Below are positions 22,308 through 34,000 of a DNA stretch of 64,000 nucleotides, piece by piece (the first letter of the stretch is position 1; every line of letters starts with the position of its first letter). Origin of the DNA: Centrapalus pauciflorus. Its lineage: Eukaryota > Streptophyta > Magnoliopsida > Asterales > Asteraceae. A program made the position numbers and the translations under genes. The notes under the pieces are model-generated. The model had not been told where the DNA came from, did no database searches, and was given only the letters and a program-made list of their open reading frames with translations. The stretch spans positions 62,001 to 126,000 of the forward strand of contig JAANYP010000811.1 in assembly GCA_020465985.1 (NCBI GenBank). Reading direction: 5' to 3'.

Positions 22308-24966
22308 ATGGAGTTCGTTAAAGAACACAACTGCCTACCCTACTCTCTCAAACACTCTGAACTTGAACCATTCCATGACATGATGGAATTCTTTCAAAGT
22401 TCCCATATCCATCATGCCCTCAATATCAATCCCACCGTATACATCTCACATATTGAGCAGTTCTGGAACCATGCTTCTCTAAAAACCATCAATGGAATCT
22501 CCTCTTTGACATCCAAAATCGATGGCAATATTATCACAGTCACTGAGGAATCCATCAGACAACATCTGCATCTTCAAGATGCCTCAGGTATAACAGATCT
22601 ATCCCTTAATGCTTTACATACTGGTCTTTATAACATTGGATATAGGGGTCCTGCTGATTCTTTTACTTTCTTTAAAGCACACTTTTCACCTAAATGGAAA
22701 TATCTTGTGCATATCATTCAACAGTGTATTAGCCCTAAAAGAACTGGTTGGTCAGAATTTTCATCAAACATTGCCACTGCCTTAGTGTGCTTTTCAACAG
22801 GCCAACAGTTCAATTTTTCAAATATGATTTTCCAGGGGATGTTAAGGCATCATTCCCTAAAGAATGAGAAATAATTTCAATTATGATTTTGATGTATCCT
22901 AGATTTTTAGCAGAAATAATTGCAAAGAGTTGTACAAATTTTCATATACATAAGAGGATACACGTTTCCCATAGGCACTCACTATCTTCTATTAAAAGGC
23001 TTCTAAAGCCAAGTGCCAATTTTTTGAGTGAAGATGTCCCATTGCCCTCTGCAATGATGGGCATCATTCCAAGAAACAGAGGAGAGGGTCCTGAGCAGGC
23101 TCAGCCTAACACTACTGCTTCACCCACAGGACCCCAACCCACTCCTTATGATACTCAAATGCCTTCTGTTCCCATTGTTAAGCCCACATCCCCACTCCTA
23201 CTATACAAAAGGAAAAGAGGTCCAGGAGCTCCTTCCTCCTCAGCCCTCATACAAGAGCCAAATAACCCTGTGCAGGAGGACACTTCTGCACAGAATATCC
23301 AAAGGGAACCAATTGAGGTCACTCCCAACCTCATTCAGGAGGTGGACATCTCACCAGAGATTGCCCAGATGGGTTCTGTGGTTGGCACTACTGTTGCTAC
23401 TGCACAAGTGGCACAGGACAGTGCCAACATCACTAAGACCACACCCATGGCAACAGAAGGTGTGCAAGCACCATCTGGAAGTCCCCAGTACCAAGAACAG
23501 AGGGGCCCAGGGGTTTCTACTTCTGGTATTCATGCCAGTGATCGATCACAAACACCAATCTCGTTTGCTGATCTTGAGGCTAGTCTGCAACTAATGTTAT
23601 TAACGGATTCTAAGCTGCAACCTGTTGTTGCAATGTTGGAATACCAACAGTCCATCATTGCTGCACAGGGGGCCCAAATAATTGCACTCAGGCAGGCAGA
23701 AGCGGCTCAAAATCAAAGAATGGATTATCTCCATAAAGGGTTTACTCTATGTGGGAATAAGATCATTCAATTAGAGCATTTGATTAAATCCCAAGTGGCA
23801 AAGGTTGTAGGTCCTCCTGACCAAACCAATGCTCCCAAAAAGGGGGAGAATCAGGAGATCCCTAAATCAGTCCAGGCAGCTCCAACAGTTCAAGAATCTA
23901 GGCTAACAGTCCCAACAGCTTCTCAAGCTGTTAGCCTAGAAACTCAAGCTGCTTCTACAAAAGCAACTAGAGTTGTTATAAGAGAAGGAATTCAAGCTCC
24001 CAGCAGTTCAGTCCAAGTTACAACTTCTGCTACAAAAGATAAGGGCAAGGGCATTCTTATTGAGTCTCCAAAGCACAAGTTTTCTACCAGAGAAGCCCAG
24101 ATTGCCTTTGATGCTGAGATTGCCAGAAAATTAGCAGAAGAACAAGATAAGGCTGTAGACCAGCAAACCCATGCCCCAATGCAAGATGATGAGACCTTAG
24201 GAGATTACCTAAAAGGGTTTGTGGTCAAGCAAGGAGAAAGGAAGAGAAAGATGCCAACAGGGCATTCAAAGGCTGAACATAGAAGATTTCTGATTATATT
24301 TGCCTTTGCAGCTGGTATCCCAAAGAAGATGGCTCAGTCCATGAGCATAGAAAGGCTGCAAGATCCATGACAAGGAAATGGAAAAACGTAAAGCTTGATC
24401 AGGTCAAAAGGGTGCTGTTTGAACATCAGCTGCGACAAGTGATGGAGATAGAGAAGTCCCTCGACCAGCATGATTTCTCAAAACATCTTATTACTTACTG
24501 GTATGCTAAGCCAATGGATAACATTTACTTAAGATATCATTTTGTAGTAAGAAGAGAAACTTGTCCTGAGGAAGAATATAAAAGTTTGATGCATATGGCT
24601 GAAAGTATGACCAGAGATGAGCTAACAAGAATGTATCATGTTGGGACTGCAACTCAAGTCAGATATTCCCTCCCTCAAGTCAAGCAAGCCATTAAAGATT
24701 TGCAGAGTATTTCTGATCCTGAATCTATAAAGAAAGATATAGAGAATGCAAAGGAGATGAAGGTCAAACAGGTTGATCTGTTTGTCAAATCAAAGACCTA
24801 CAGAATCAGATTTACAGATGGATCTGGTATGTTCTTCAATTTTGAGTTTCTTGATCTTCCAAATGCTATATTACTTCAAATGAGGTCAGTAAGGATATAT
24901 TGTGATAGAGAAGATTTGAAGAGAGATTTTTTGAAGGCTGACAATCAGAAACTTGCACAGTTGTAA
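22308..24966 (+). pseudogene. Sirevirus A post-pol ORF (so-called envelope-like), frameshifted
   Basis: Three frames follow one another: 22308-22874, 22883-24370 and 24367-24966, together about 880 codons. The first part is a globular domain (M-E-F-V-K-E-H-N; M-M-E-F-F-Q-S-S-H-I). The second begins in the same domain, then has a Pro/Thr/Ala/Gln-rich middle and a basic segment (G-K-G-I-L-I-E-S). The third is rich in charged residues and ends N-Q-K-L-A-Q-L. Sireviruses such as SIRE1 carry an ORF here that has been called envelope-like. I see no signal peptide or convincing membrane helix, so an envelope role is not supported by this sequence. Breaks are near 22865-22885 and near 24360. Confidence 0.75.
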
Positions 24967-25067
24967 GTTTTTGAAAACATTAGTTTTTAAATAACAGTAT
25001 ACTTGTTTATTTCCTTATTTGTATAGAACTTAAAGTCTTGTGTAAAGAATTTAAGTTAGGGGGAGAT
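24967..25067 (+). other. 3' untranslated stretch and PPT of Sirevirus A
   Basis: This short AT-rich stretch ends in AGGGGGAGA at 25058-25066, two bases before the 3' LTR. It is the plus-strand primer site. Confidence 0.85.
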
Positions 25068-25725
25068 TGTTGGGAAATATCCTAAGTAGTTCAAACTGTT
25101 AGTTAGACTTTTCAAGCTGTTAGTAGAATTTCTATGTAAGTACAAAGTTCATGCTGTTAGTTGAAGAATCTCGAGCTGCTAGTACAAAAGTTCAAACTGC
25201 CAGAGTAATTTCACTCAAGCTGCTCTGCTCAAGCTGCTAAGAGATTCAAGCTGCTCAACAGTTTTATAAACAGAATGTGCTGATATTCAGGAAAAGATAT
25301 TTACACGAAGATTCCAGCATATCTACTATCAGAGAAGTCAGAGTCCTTCAAGGAAACAAATCAGAAAGCACTATAAATACATAGAATAGGTTTTTCTATT
25401 GTATTAGAAGTTTCTGCATATTCAAATCTGTAATTGCTTTTTGTTTAAGTTTTCATAAGCCTCTAAGGTTGTAAAACCCTAAGAACAATTTGTGTTCTTT
25501 GTCTAATCAAACAGATTAGAGGTGATTGTAATCATTCTGATTTAGCAACACAAGAAATTTTGTTTACTTCTTATGTTTATCTGTTATGAATTCTGAAAGC
25601 TTTTATAAAATTAATTAAGTGTTATTCCGCAAACTTCTTAATTAGACTTTGATACAAGATTATTGGTTTACACTCTGATCTATTCAAATCAGTTAATCTT
25701 AGGTAGTTAAGTTCAGATCCTGACA
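25068..25725 (+). repeat. Sirevirus A 3' LTR
   Basis: This LTR is 658 bp, from TGTTGGGAAA to CTGACA. It differs from the 5' LTR by about six substitutions and one inserted A. TATA box at 25372-25379. Confidence 0.95.
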
Positions 25726-26458
25726 CACGACATAGCCCCAAACAAACAAACGATGCCCAAAACCCAGCCGGACCAAGCCCCAGCCGCCGCATCGCGCCCG
25801 CACTCAGGCAACGTGGTCGCGCTGCGGTCATCGCGCCCACGCTCGTGCTGGTGCAGACCTGTGCAGATCGCAAAAATGGCAGAACCAGGGGAGTAAACCC
25901 CTATACCTGATTTTTAGCAGCCAAATAACTCACAAAACATACATGTATCAATCCACACAACTTAGAAAACAAAACTCTCAATTTAACAACATCATACATA
26001 CAATTTTAACCCAGAAAATCAAGCTCCTTACCTGTTGGAGACTCAAGAACACAAAGGAGAGGATGATTAGCACAAGATTCAGCAACCAATTTAATCTCTT
26101 GTTGATGTTTGTTGCTCCAATTCACTCACACACACATATACACTGTTTTGGCAAGAAGGGAGGAAAAGGGATAACGCTCCACATGACTTCGTATATAAGC
26201 TTTCTATAATTAGAAAGCTCCGAACCCACTAAATCCAAACCCGATATCACTTTTTCACTATTTATATCATTATGACCCAATTAAATCCACGATCTCATAA
26301 ATAATTATAATCCAGTAATTATTAACCCGGAGACACGTATCACTCGGTCCCGACATGTTTAATCCATGAAACGACATTTAATTGGAACACACAATAATAT
26401 TAAAATAAAGAGCCAATAAACTAAATCCACGTACCAGGCTCAAATCCGGGATGTTACA
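25726..26458 (-). repeat. Gypsy B 3' LTR, second piece
   Basis: This resumes after the CACGA duplication and matches 44267-44997. It ends GATGTTACA at 26458. In minus sense a TATATA-like box lies near 26200 and a strong donor-like CAG/GTAAGG has its intron side starting at 26031. An open frame at 25943-26209 on the other strand is not supported. Confidence 0.9.
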
Positions 26459-26493
26459 AATCCTCGCCTCTTAATAAGATTCCGTCCCGGATT
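26459..26493 (-). other. Polypurine tract region of gypsy B
   Basis: The minus strand reads AAGAGGCGAGGA at about 26472-26461 just before the 3' LTR. It is a plausible though not perfect PPT. Confidence 0.6.
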
Positions 26494-27138
26494 CTAGCTC
26501 GAAGACTGGAACAGTTGTGGATATCGACTCCTCATATCGGCCTCGGGCTCCCAGGTGGCACTAGTACCCTTATGATGTCTCCACTGAACGAGTACTAATG
26601 CACTCTCCTTGTTCCTCAATTTCTTCACCTTGCGGTCAGTAATTGCCTCGGGCTGCTCTGTATATCGCAAATGATCATCCCCGGTGATCTCGGATAACGA
26701 CACATACTTATCGTCTTTGGCCAGACACTTCCTCAGATGACTCACATGAAAGGTGTCGTGGACTCCGGCCAACTCGGGAGGCAGTCTCAATCTGTACGCC
26801 TGATCTCGGACTCTGGCTATAATCTCGAACGGAACGATGTACCTTGGACTCAACTTACCTCTATGTCAGCATCTGATAACTCCCTTCCACAGTAATACTT
26901 TCAGCATAACACGGTCCCCAACGCTAAACTCGAGCTCAGTCAGACGACGATCGGCATAACTCTTTTGCCGGCTCTGCACTACTCTTATATGCTCACGGAT
27001 GACTGCCACCTTGTCGCTCGTCTCCTGTAGCAACTCGGGCCCACTGATAGGTCACTCGCCGACCTCGCCCCAACACACAGGGGTCAGGCAATTACGCCCG
27101 TAAAGCGCCACAAATGGAGCCATCTTAATAGAGGAATG
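26494..27138 (-). pseudogene. Gypsy B integrase C-terminus and chromodomain-like tail
   Basis: The clean frame is 26494-26853, with P-F-E-I-I, F-H-V-S-H-L-R-K-C-L, then K-V-K-K-L-R-N-K and V-Q-W-R-H-H-K-G, W-E-P-E of the chromodomain-like end. Above 26853 the reading continues with stops to the A-P-F-x-A-L-Y-G-R block near 27100. Gypsy C enters at 27139. The tail should guide integration to heterochromatin in intact chromoviruses. Confidence 0.85.
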
Positions 27139-27347
27139 TGTAACAACCTAGCTTTTATCTAAGTCTTTTATTTTGTTTTGATCCAAATAAATGTAAATTT
27201 ATTTACATTATTAGTTATGAAATTTAATTAAGATTAAGATTATTAAATTATAATTGTCTTATGAAATTATTAAATATGATTAAATTAAAAGATAAGTAAA
27301 ATACAAAAAGTTTAGTGGGTTAATTTGCAAATATGACTAAGATAACA

Positions 27348-27355
27348 TATATAAA
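27348..27355 (+). promoter_or_regulatory. Candidate TATA box of gypsy C 5' LTR
   Basis: TATATAAA lies about 45 bp before a CT-repeat and an AC-rich stretch that looks like a plant 5' leader. The 3' LTR has one changed base nearby (TATATAAT). Confidence 0.55.
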
Positions 27356-27961
27356 CCTATTTAATTCTCATTTAATTACACCTAAAAGATTAATACTCTC
27401 TCTCTCTTCTCTCACTCTAAACTCACGGCAATTTCAAAACCATCAAGAAAGTTCATAAAATTTGCAATAAATTTGGGAAGCAATCAAAGAAGAAGTTACA
27501 ACAATCCTTCAACAACAAGAATCTACAAGAATCAAAGGTAATTATTTCTTAAAAACTTGAAATTTATGTGTTTTGGTTCGGTTTTGGTAAAAGCCGAAAC
27601 CAAAGAATTAAAATGTTGAGATTATATGTTGCATGTGTGAATTTATGATAAATAATCATGTAATTAAGTAGTTTGAAGTATTATAAACAAAAATCTATGA
27701 TTGATTCATCCACATAAAGAAGAAATCGGAATTTTTGGATAAAAATATGTTCTTGACAAAATGATGAGTTTTTGGATGATCTTGTTATATTTATGATGTT
27801 TTTGATCAATATAATTATATAAAATTACTCAAATAATGTTAATATAACTAATTGGTTAGTTGCATGTTGATAAAAATGAAATTTTGAGAATTTTTGTGAA
27901 AAATCCGTATGAACTTAATGAAGAACACCAAGAACATTTCTGGGAAAATATGAATATGTGA

Positions 27962-28221
27962 GGTCCGAATTCGGTTGAGCCCGAATTCGGATGTGGGGCA
28001 TCAATTCGGATCCTTGTATTTCGGATGTGATGTTTACATTTCGGATACTACCAATTCGGACCTTATGTTTCGGATATATCCCAATTCGGTTGAAATAATG
28101 TCGGTTCCAAGTCCTAATTCGGATGGTCAAGATCGGATTAAATACTCTGGTCCGAATCCGGATCTCCACTTCGGATGTGTCCGAATCCGGATCCCAATCC
28201 GGGCTGATCCGAAATTATGAT
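27962..28221 (+). repeat. TTCGGAT / TCCGAATTCGG motif array in gypsy C LTR
   Basis: About 20 copies of TTCGGAT-like or CCGAAT-like cores occur in 260 bp, several forming the palindrome CCGAATTCGG. The same array is at 35313-35576 and a diverged one is in solo LTR D (39066-39395). Open frames across it only translate the repeat. Confidence 0.85.
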
Positions 28222-28269
28222 CCGAAAATCCAACTTCTATGAATTTTTGACATTTCAATAAATTAAATG

Positions 28270-28272
<3 letters not shown>

Positions 28273-28348
<76 letters not shown>
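28273..28348. repeat. (TA)38 microsatellite
   Basis: This is an uninterrupted TA run of 76 bp in the 5' LTR of gypsy C. The partner in the 3' LTR is shorter (27 units). Confidence 0.95.
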
Positions 28349-28350
<2 letters not shown>

Positions 28351-29601
28351 AAAAAGAGAACTTATGAGAATTTAATGAAAGATTGACAAGATATCAGTTA
28401 TCAGAATCAGATAGAATTACAGATTTTAATGACCAAAAGAAATAATGAAATTCCATGATAATGATGATGATACAGACGATGAAATTAACATGATATTATC
28501 ATGAATGAATTTGAACAGGTTCAGTTATTATCTGAACAAAGATTTAAAGACTTAAAGACTTGAAAGCGGGTCTCTGATTTGAAAAGAATTGACAGATTAC
28601 AGATTGACAAAATCCTGAGATAACTCAGGTGGCAGATTCATATATCTGTTTGACCAAGACCCAGACCTGTGAGTTATAGATATTCAGATTGAACATGCAT
28701 AGATCCGGTTGAGATATATTGCTGCTGATAGATTTATTGACATTCATTTATCAGCTGGATTGAGACCTGTGCACACCATGGTTGGGTGTTGCCCAGTGGA
28801 TCATGATAGCTATTTGATTATCTTTTCATATTGCATTTAATATTGCTTCAGACTTTGCTTTATGATTCATTGCTATCATGACTTCTAAGACATATGCTTC
28901 CATCATTGATCAGACATTTGATAGATTGATTCAGCTTGACTAGCCCTTATGGTCTATTGTTCTAGACCCGGCTATTTCACCAGTTCTTATGAATTGGTTA
29001 TGACCTCCGATGTTCCGCCATATTGACTTACTGGTAGCTAGCCCAGTATGTGGCTGATCCCCACGATTTAAGCGTGAGTGTGGCTTGAACATCATCCGAT
29101 CTTATGATACTATATCTCAATCATGAGGGCTGTAGCGGCAGCCAAGACTTATCACGCAAAGACTAATGACTCCGCTTGACACGCATGTTGATATTGAAAA
29201 TCTATAAACTCACTAAGCTTTGCTTACAGATGTTGCATTAATATTTTACAGGAAAAGCCAAAGGAAAATCACCTGCAGGACCTAGTACTTAGGTCATTCA
29301 AGATCCAAGTTTTGAAGCTTTCTTAGACCACTACTCAACAAACTCTCTGGTACTGATTGGAAGACAGCAAATGTGGTAGTTCTGGGTAGACTTGACGTGA
29401 TGTATGATGTTATGACTAGATTAGATGTTACCCTTTTATAACTTTATTTTGAAATATGTAAACTTAATCCTAATCTTGTATGTACATGTAATTTTATTAT
29501 TCCGCAATTTAATTACCCTATCTTAGTATGATTGATATCGTGTTGCATGAATTGGGACCTAGACTTTGAGGACTGCCCCGTAAGGGAAGGTCTTCACAGG
29601 A

Positions 29602-29613
29602 TGGTATCAGAGC
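29602..29613 (+). other. Primer binding site of gypsy C
   Basis: TGGTATCAGAGC starts three bases after the LTR end. Confidence 0.95.
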
Positions 29614-29797
29614 ACTAGTTTGAGTGAATCAAGTATTACGTAAGTATACTTGATCTCAAACTGAAGCAATACATATGTATCAATCATTTAGGAGGTTTGA
29701 ACTGAGATAGGATGTACAGACTGTTAGGATGGGAAAAAGGGTACATAGATCTAAGTCTATAAACTGATAGTTAATTGATTTTAATTTTCAGTAGAAG

Positions 29798-31030
29798 ATG
29801 TCAGGATCAGGATCAGGTGATATTCCCAGCAATATGAATCCACAACAAATGTTTGAAATGATGCAACAACTCTTAGCCCAACACTCAGAACAACAAAACA
29901 AAATAATGCAAGAACAGTTTCAGGCCAGAGATGAGGCCGAAGCTAAAAGACGTGAAGAAAAGAAAAATAAGAGAAAAGAAAAGCAAGTCCAGACCAATGA
30001 ATCTGATTCTGATAAATCTAATCCTGAAACCCAAACTGCTCAGCCAAAAGGCTGCAAATTTAAGGATTTTAAAGCTAGCGGTGCATTGAATTTTGAAGGA
30101 ACAGTGAATCAAATTCAGGCGATGGATTGGATTAGTCATACCGAAGAGATCTTTAGAATCTCTGATTGTTTAGACTCGAAGAAAGTAAGTTATGCGTCTG
30201 CACTATTTGTGGGAGCTGCCCGTGCATGGTGGAAAACCCAGCGAAGTATCTATGGTGAGGAAGTGATTCAGACTCTAGAATGGAACCAATTTCTCGACAT
30301 GTTCAACGCAAAGTACTGTCCAGTCGATCAACGAGATAAGATGGAAGTCCAATTAATGCAGCTGACTCAGGGGACAAAGACTGTTGATGAATATGAGCAC
30401 GAATTCTCAAGACTATGCGGCTACTCTTCCTATCAAGTAGCTACCGAGGAAAGAAAGATGAATAGTTTCCGTGTAGGACTCAATCCAAGATACAGACATC
30501 CGATGAGCGCTATCAAATATAAGAGTTATCTGGAAATGGTAGAAGCAGCGAGACAGATCGAGCGAGGATACTTAGAGTACGGCGATCAGCTCTATGCTCC
30601 GTCTACTAACCCGATGAATCCGTCTCCTCCAAAGAAACAGCGATTTGGCAGATTCTTTAGGCCGAATAAGTCTCAGTCCCAACAATCTCAGCATAGTTCA
30701 CAACAGAAAGCACAAGCTTATTCCCTAACGAATGAACCACGATTCTGCAAGAGATGCAGAAGATCACACATGGGACTATGTAATCCAGAAGATGTTACTT
30801 GCTTTGCGTGCAATATGATCGGTCACAGCAGTGAGGAATGTCCACAGCAGGGATGAGGATGTGCGAAATGTGGTAAAAGAGGACACTTCATGTACCAGTG
30901 TCGAAGCGGGCAACGTTATCAATCTCAATCATCCGCAGGAGGTTCTACAGGGAAAAGTTCTGCTGCAACGCCGACTGCACGGACTCGAGCTTTCCAAATC
31001 ACAGCCGACGAAGCAAAAGAAACACCTGAT
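29798..31030 (+). pseudogene. Gypsy C gag
   Basis: The ATG at 29798 (M-S-G-S-G-S-G) opens a frame with Q-rich and E/K-rich coiled-coil N-terminus, then the retrotransposon gag core (A-R-A-W-W-K-T, M-F-N-A-K-Y-C-P, E-Y-E-H-E-F). A first knuckle C-F-A-C-x4-G-H-S-S-E-E-C lies near 30800-30840. An in-frame TGA at 30854 falls between it and a second knuckle (C-A-K-C-G-K-R-G-H-F near 30863). Apart from that stop the frame is open into the protease. Confidence 0.9.
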
Positions 31031-34000
31031 GTAGTTACGGGTATGTTTTTACTTAACTCGATTCCGGCTCGTGTATTATTTGATTCAGGCGCAAGTCGTT
31101 CTTTCATATCAACCTCTTTTGCACGACAATTATGTAAGATTCCATCAAAGCTTCCCGTGATACTAGACATTGAGACAGCCAGTAACAATTTCGTTATGAC
31201 TGATTCCGTTTATCGAAACTGCACACTACTTGTTGATAATATCGTATTTAATCTCGACCTCATCCCGATTCCGTTAAAAGAATTTGATGTCATCATCGGC
31301 ATGGATTGGCTAATGAACAACGAGGCTACAATTATCTGCAACCGGTGAGTCATCAGAATCAAGTCTTCAGACGGCCGAGTACTTGAGATCAAGGGCGAGA
31401 AGCGAAAAGGTGATCACTGCTTCATTTCTGTTGATAAAGCTTATAAGTATCTATCCAAGGGTCACGAATCCTATCTGTTCTACGTTTTATCTGAATCCAA
31501 CTCTGAAAAGAAGTCTTTATCTGATATTCCTATCGTCTGTGAGTTCCCAGACGTATTCCCTGACGATATTTCCGGAGTGCCACCGGAACGTCAAGTCGAG
31601 TTCAGTATTGACTTGGTTCCTGGTGCGGCTCCTATTGCAAAAGCTCCATACAGACTTGCACCTGCAGAAATGCAAGAAATGTCTAAGCAACTGCAAGAGC
31701 TGTTAGAGAAGGGGTTTATCCGACCGAGTTCTTCTCCGTGGGGTGCACCAGTTCTATTTGTTAAAAAGAAAGACGGAAGCTTCCGTATGTGCATCGACTA
31801 CCGCGAGTTGAACAAAGTCACCATAAAGAATAAATATCCGTTGCCCAGGATTGATGATCTGTTTGATCAACTGCAAGGAGCTAGTTATTTCTCAAAGATA
31901 GATCTCCGTTCTGGGTATCATCAACTGAAAGTAAGAGATGAGGATATACCAAAGACAGCTTTCCGTACAAGATACGGTCATTACGAATTTCTCGTGATGC
32001 CGTTCAACTTGACAAATGCACCAGCGGCATTCATGGATCTCATGAATCGCGTGTGCAGACCAATGTTGGATAAATCAGTTATCGTGTTTATAGACGATAT
32101 TCTGATTTACTCCAAAACGGAGGCTGATCATTCCGTTCATCTGCGACAGTTGCTAGAGTTGTTAAGAAAAGAAAGACTCTACGCAAAATTTTCTAAATGT
32201 GAATTTTGGCTCAGACAGGTATAATCTCTATTATATATGTCTTGAGCTGTTTTCCTTAACTATTCTATGATTCACATCAGAATTTGAATTTCTATTTTGA
32301 TTCTTATACATCCAGTTCCTTGGCCATGTTGTTTCTGGCGAAGGGATTTCCGTTGATCCTTCGAAAGTCGAGGCCGTTCAGAAATGGCAAACGCCTCGTA
32401 ATGCCTCTGAAATCCGAAGTTTCCTTGGATTGGCCGGTTATTATCGGCGATTCATAAAGGACTTCTCAAAGATTGTTGTGCCGCTTACAATGCTAACACG
32501 AAAGAATACTCCTTTCGTTTGGACCGACAAACAGCAAGAGGCATTTGACATTCTGAAACAGAAACTTATTCAAGCGCCGATCCTAGCCTTGCTAGAAGGC
32601 AATGACGATTTCGTTGTTTACAGCGATGCATCTGGTACTGGCTTAGGATGTGTTCTTATGCAAAGGGGAAAAGTAATTGCCTACGCTTCAAGGCAATTAA
32701 AGGATTACGAGAAAAGTGCACCAACTCATGATCTTGAGTTGGCTGCTGTTACCTTTGCGCTGAAGATCTGGCGTCACTATCTATATGGGACTCGGTGTCA
32801 GCTCTACACCGATCATAAGAGTCTCAAATATCTTTTCACTCAAAAAGATCTGAACATGAAGCAGCGTCGGTCCTTGGAGCTTATCAAGGATTATGACTGC
32901 GAGATCTTATATCATCCCGGCAAAGCAAATGTTGTCGCGGATGCGTTGAGTAGAAAAGTATATCCAGAAAAGTGCTGTTATGCCCTAACTCCAGTTATAT
33001 TCTCTTCTGATCTTATTGAAGATATTCGAGTTGCTCAACCTGAAGCGCTGAAAGAAGAGAACATAGATTCTGAAAATCTAAAAGGGCAACTACAATTTCT
33101 AACTCTGAATCATTTGGGACTTCACTGTCTCAAGGGAAACCGAATCCGGGTTCCTAAGTATGGTTCAATCCGTAGCACTCTTCTATCCGAAGCTCATCAG
33201 TCCAAGTTATCTATTCATCCTGGCAGCTCAAAGATGTATTTTGATCTAAAAGCTGATTACTGGTGGCCAGGAATGAAGAAAGACATCGGAAAATGTGTTG
33301 AAAGCTGCAAAGTATGTCAGATGGTTAAGGCAGAACACCAGAAACCCTTCGGGGATATGCAACCACTGCCAGTTCCTGAATGGAAGTGGGAGCATATAAC
33401 AATGGACTTCATTACGAAGCTGCCAAAGACCAAAAGACAACACGACTCTATCTGGGTAGTCGTTGATCTTTTAACGAAATCAGCACATTTCATTCCAATG
33501 AAAGAAACTTATTCACTAGATAGATTGGCACAGTTGTACATCACAGAAATTATTTCTCGTCACGGTGTGCCAAAGTCTATTGTATCTGATTGTGATAGTC
33601 GCTTCACATCCAGATTCTGGCAAGCACTACAAGAAGGGATGGGTACTCGGATTTCTATGAGTACTGCTTATCATCTAATGCAGATGGCCAGAGTGAGCGT
33701 ACTATTCTAACTCTTGAAGATATGCTTCGTGCCTGCATTCTTGATTTAGGTGGTAACTGGGATGACCACTTGCCATTGGTCGAATTTTCATACAATAACA
33801 GTTATCATTCAACAATCAAGATAGCTCCTTTTGAAGCTCTATACGGAAGAAAATGCAGAATTCCTACCTGTTGGCGCGAAACAGGTGAATCGCCAATAGC
33901 AGGACCTGCCCGTCTACAGTTGACTCATGAAAAGATTCAACTTGTTAGAAGAAATATTCTTGAAGCTCAAAGCAGGCAGAAGTCATATTATGACAACCGG

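Larger units (their letters stand above)
4706..25725 (+). mobile_element. Sirevirus A: copia element with extra ORF, layer 5
   Basis: The boundaries are set by identical LTRs (4706-5362 and 25068-25725) and a perfect 5-bp TSD, CACGA, at 4701-4705 and 25726-25730. The order is LTR, PBS, gag with two CCHC knuckles, protease, integrase, RT, RNase H, an internal PPT, an extra ORF, PPT and LTR. Tekay A (11774-22215) lies between the internal PPT and the extra ORF. Without it the element is about 10.6 kb. The LTRs differ by about six substitutions and one single-base indel by my reading, so insertion was recent. The coding part has a few stops and frameshifts. Confidence 0.93.
27139..29598 (+). repeat. 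Gypsy C 5' LTR
   Basis: This LTR is 2,460 bp, from TGTAACAACC to TCTTCACA. A TATATAAA box at 27348-27355 is followed by a CT-rich leader. A donor-like AAAG/GTAATT is at 27537/27538 and an acceptor-like TTTTACAG ends at 29251. It contains the TTCGGAT motif array (27962-28221) and a long TA repeat. Confidence 0.95.

Noticed and set aside
27915..28220. Open frames on both strands in the gypsy C LTR, again at 35266-35571 and 39036-39429
   Set aside because: They merely translate the TTCGGAT array and have no other support.
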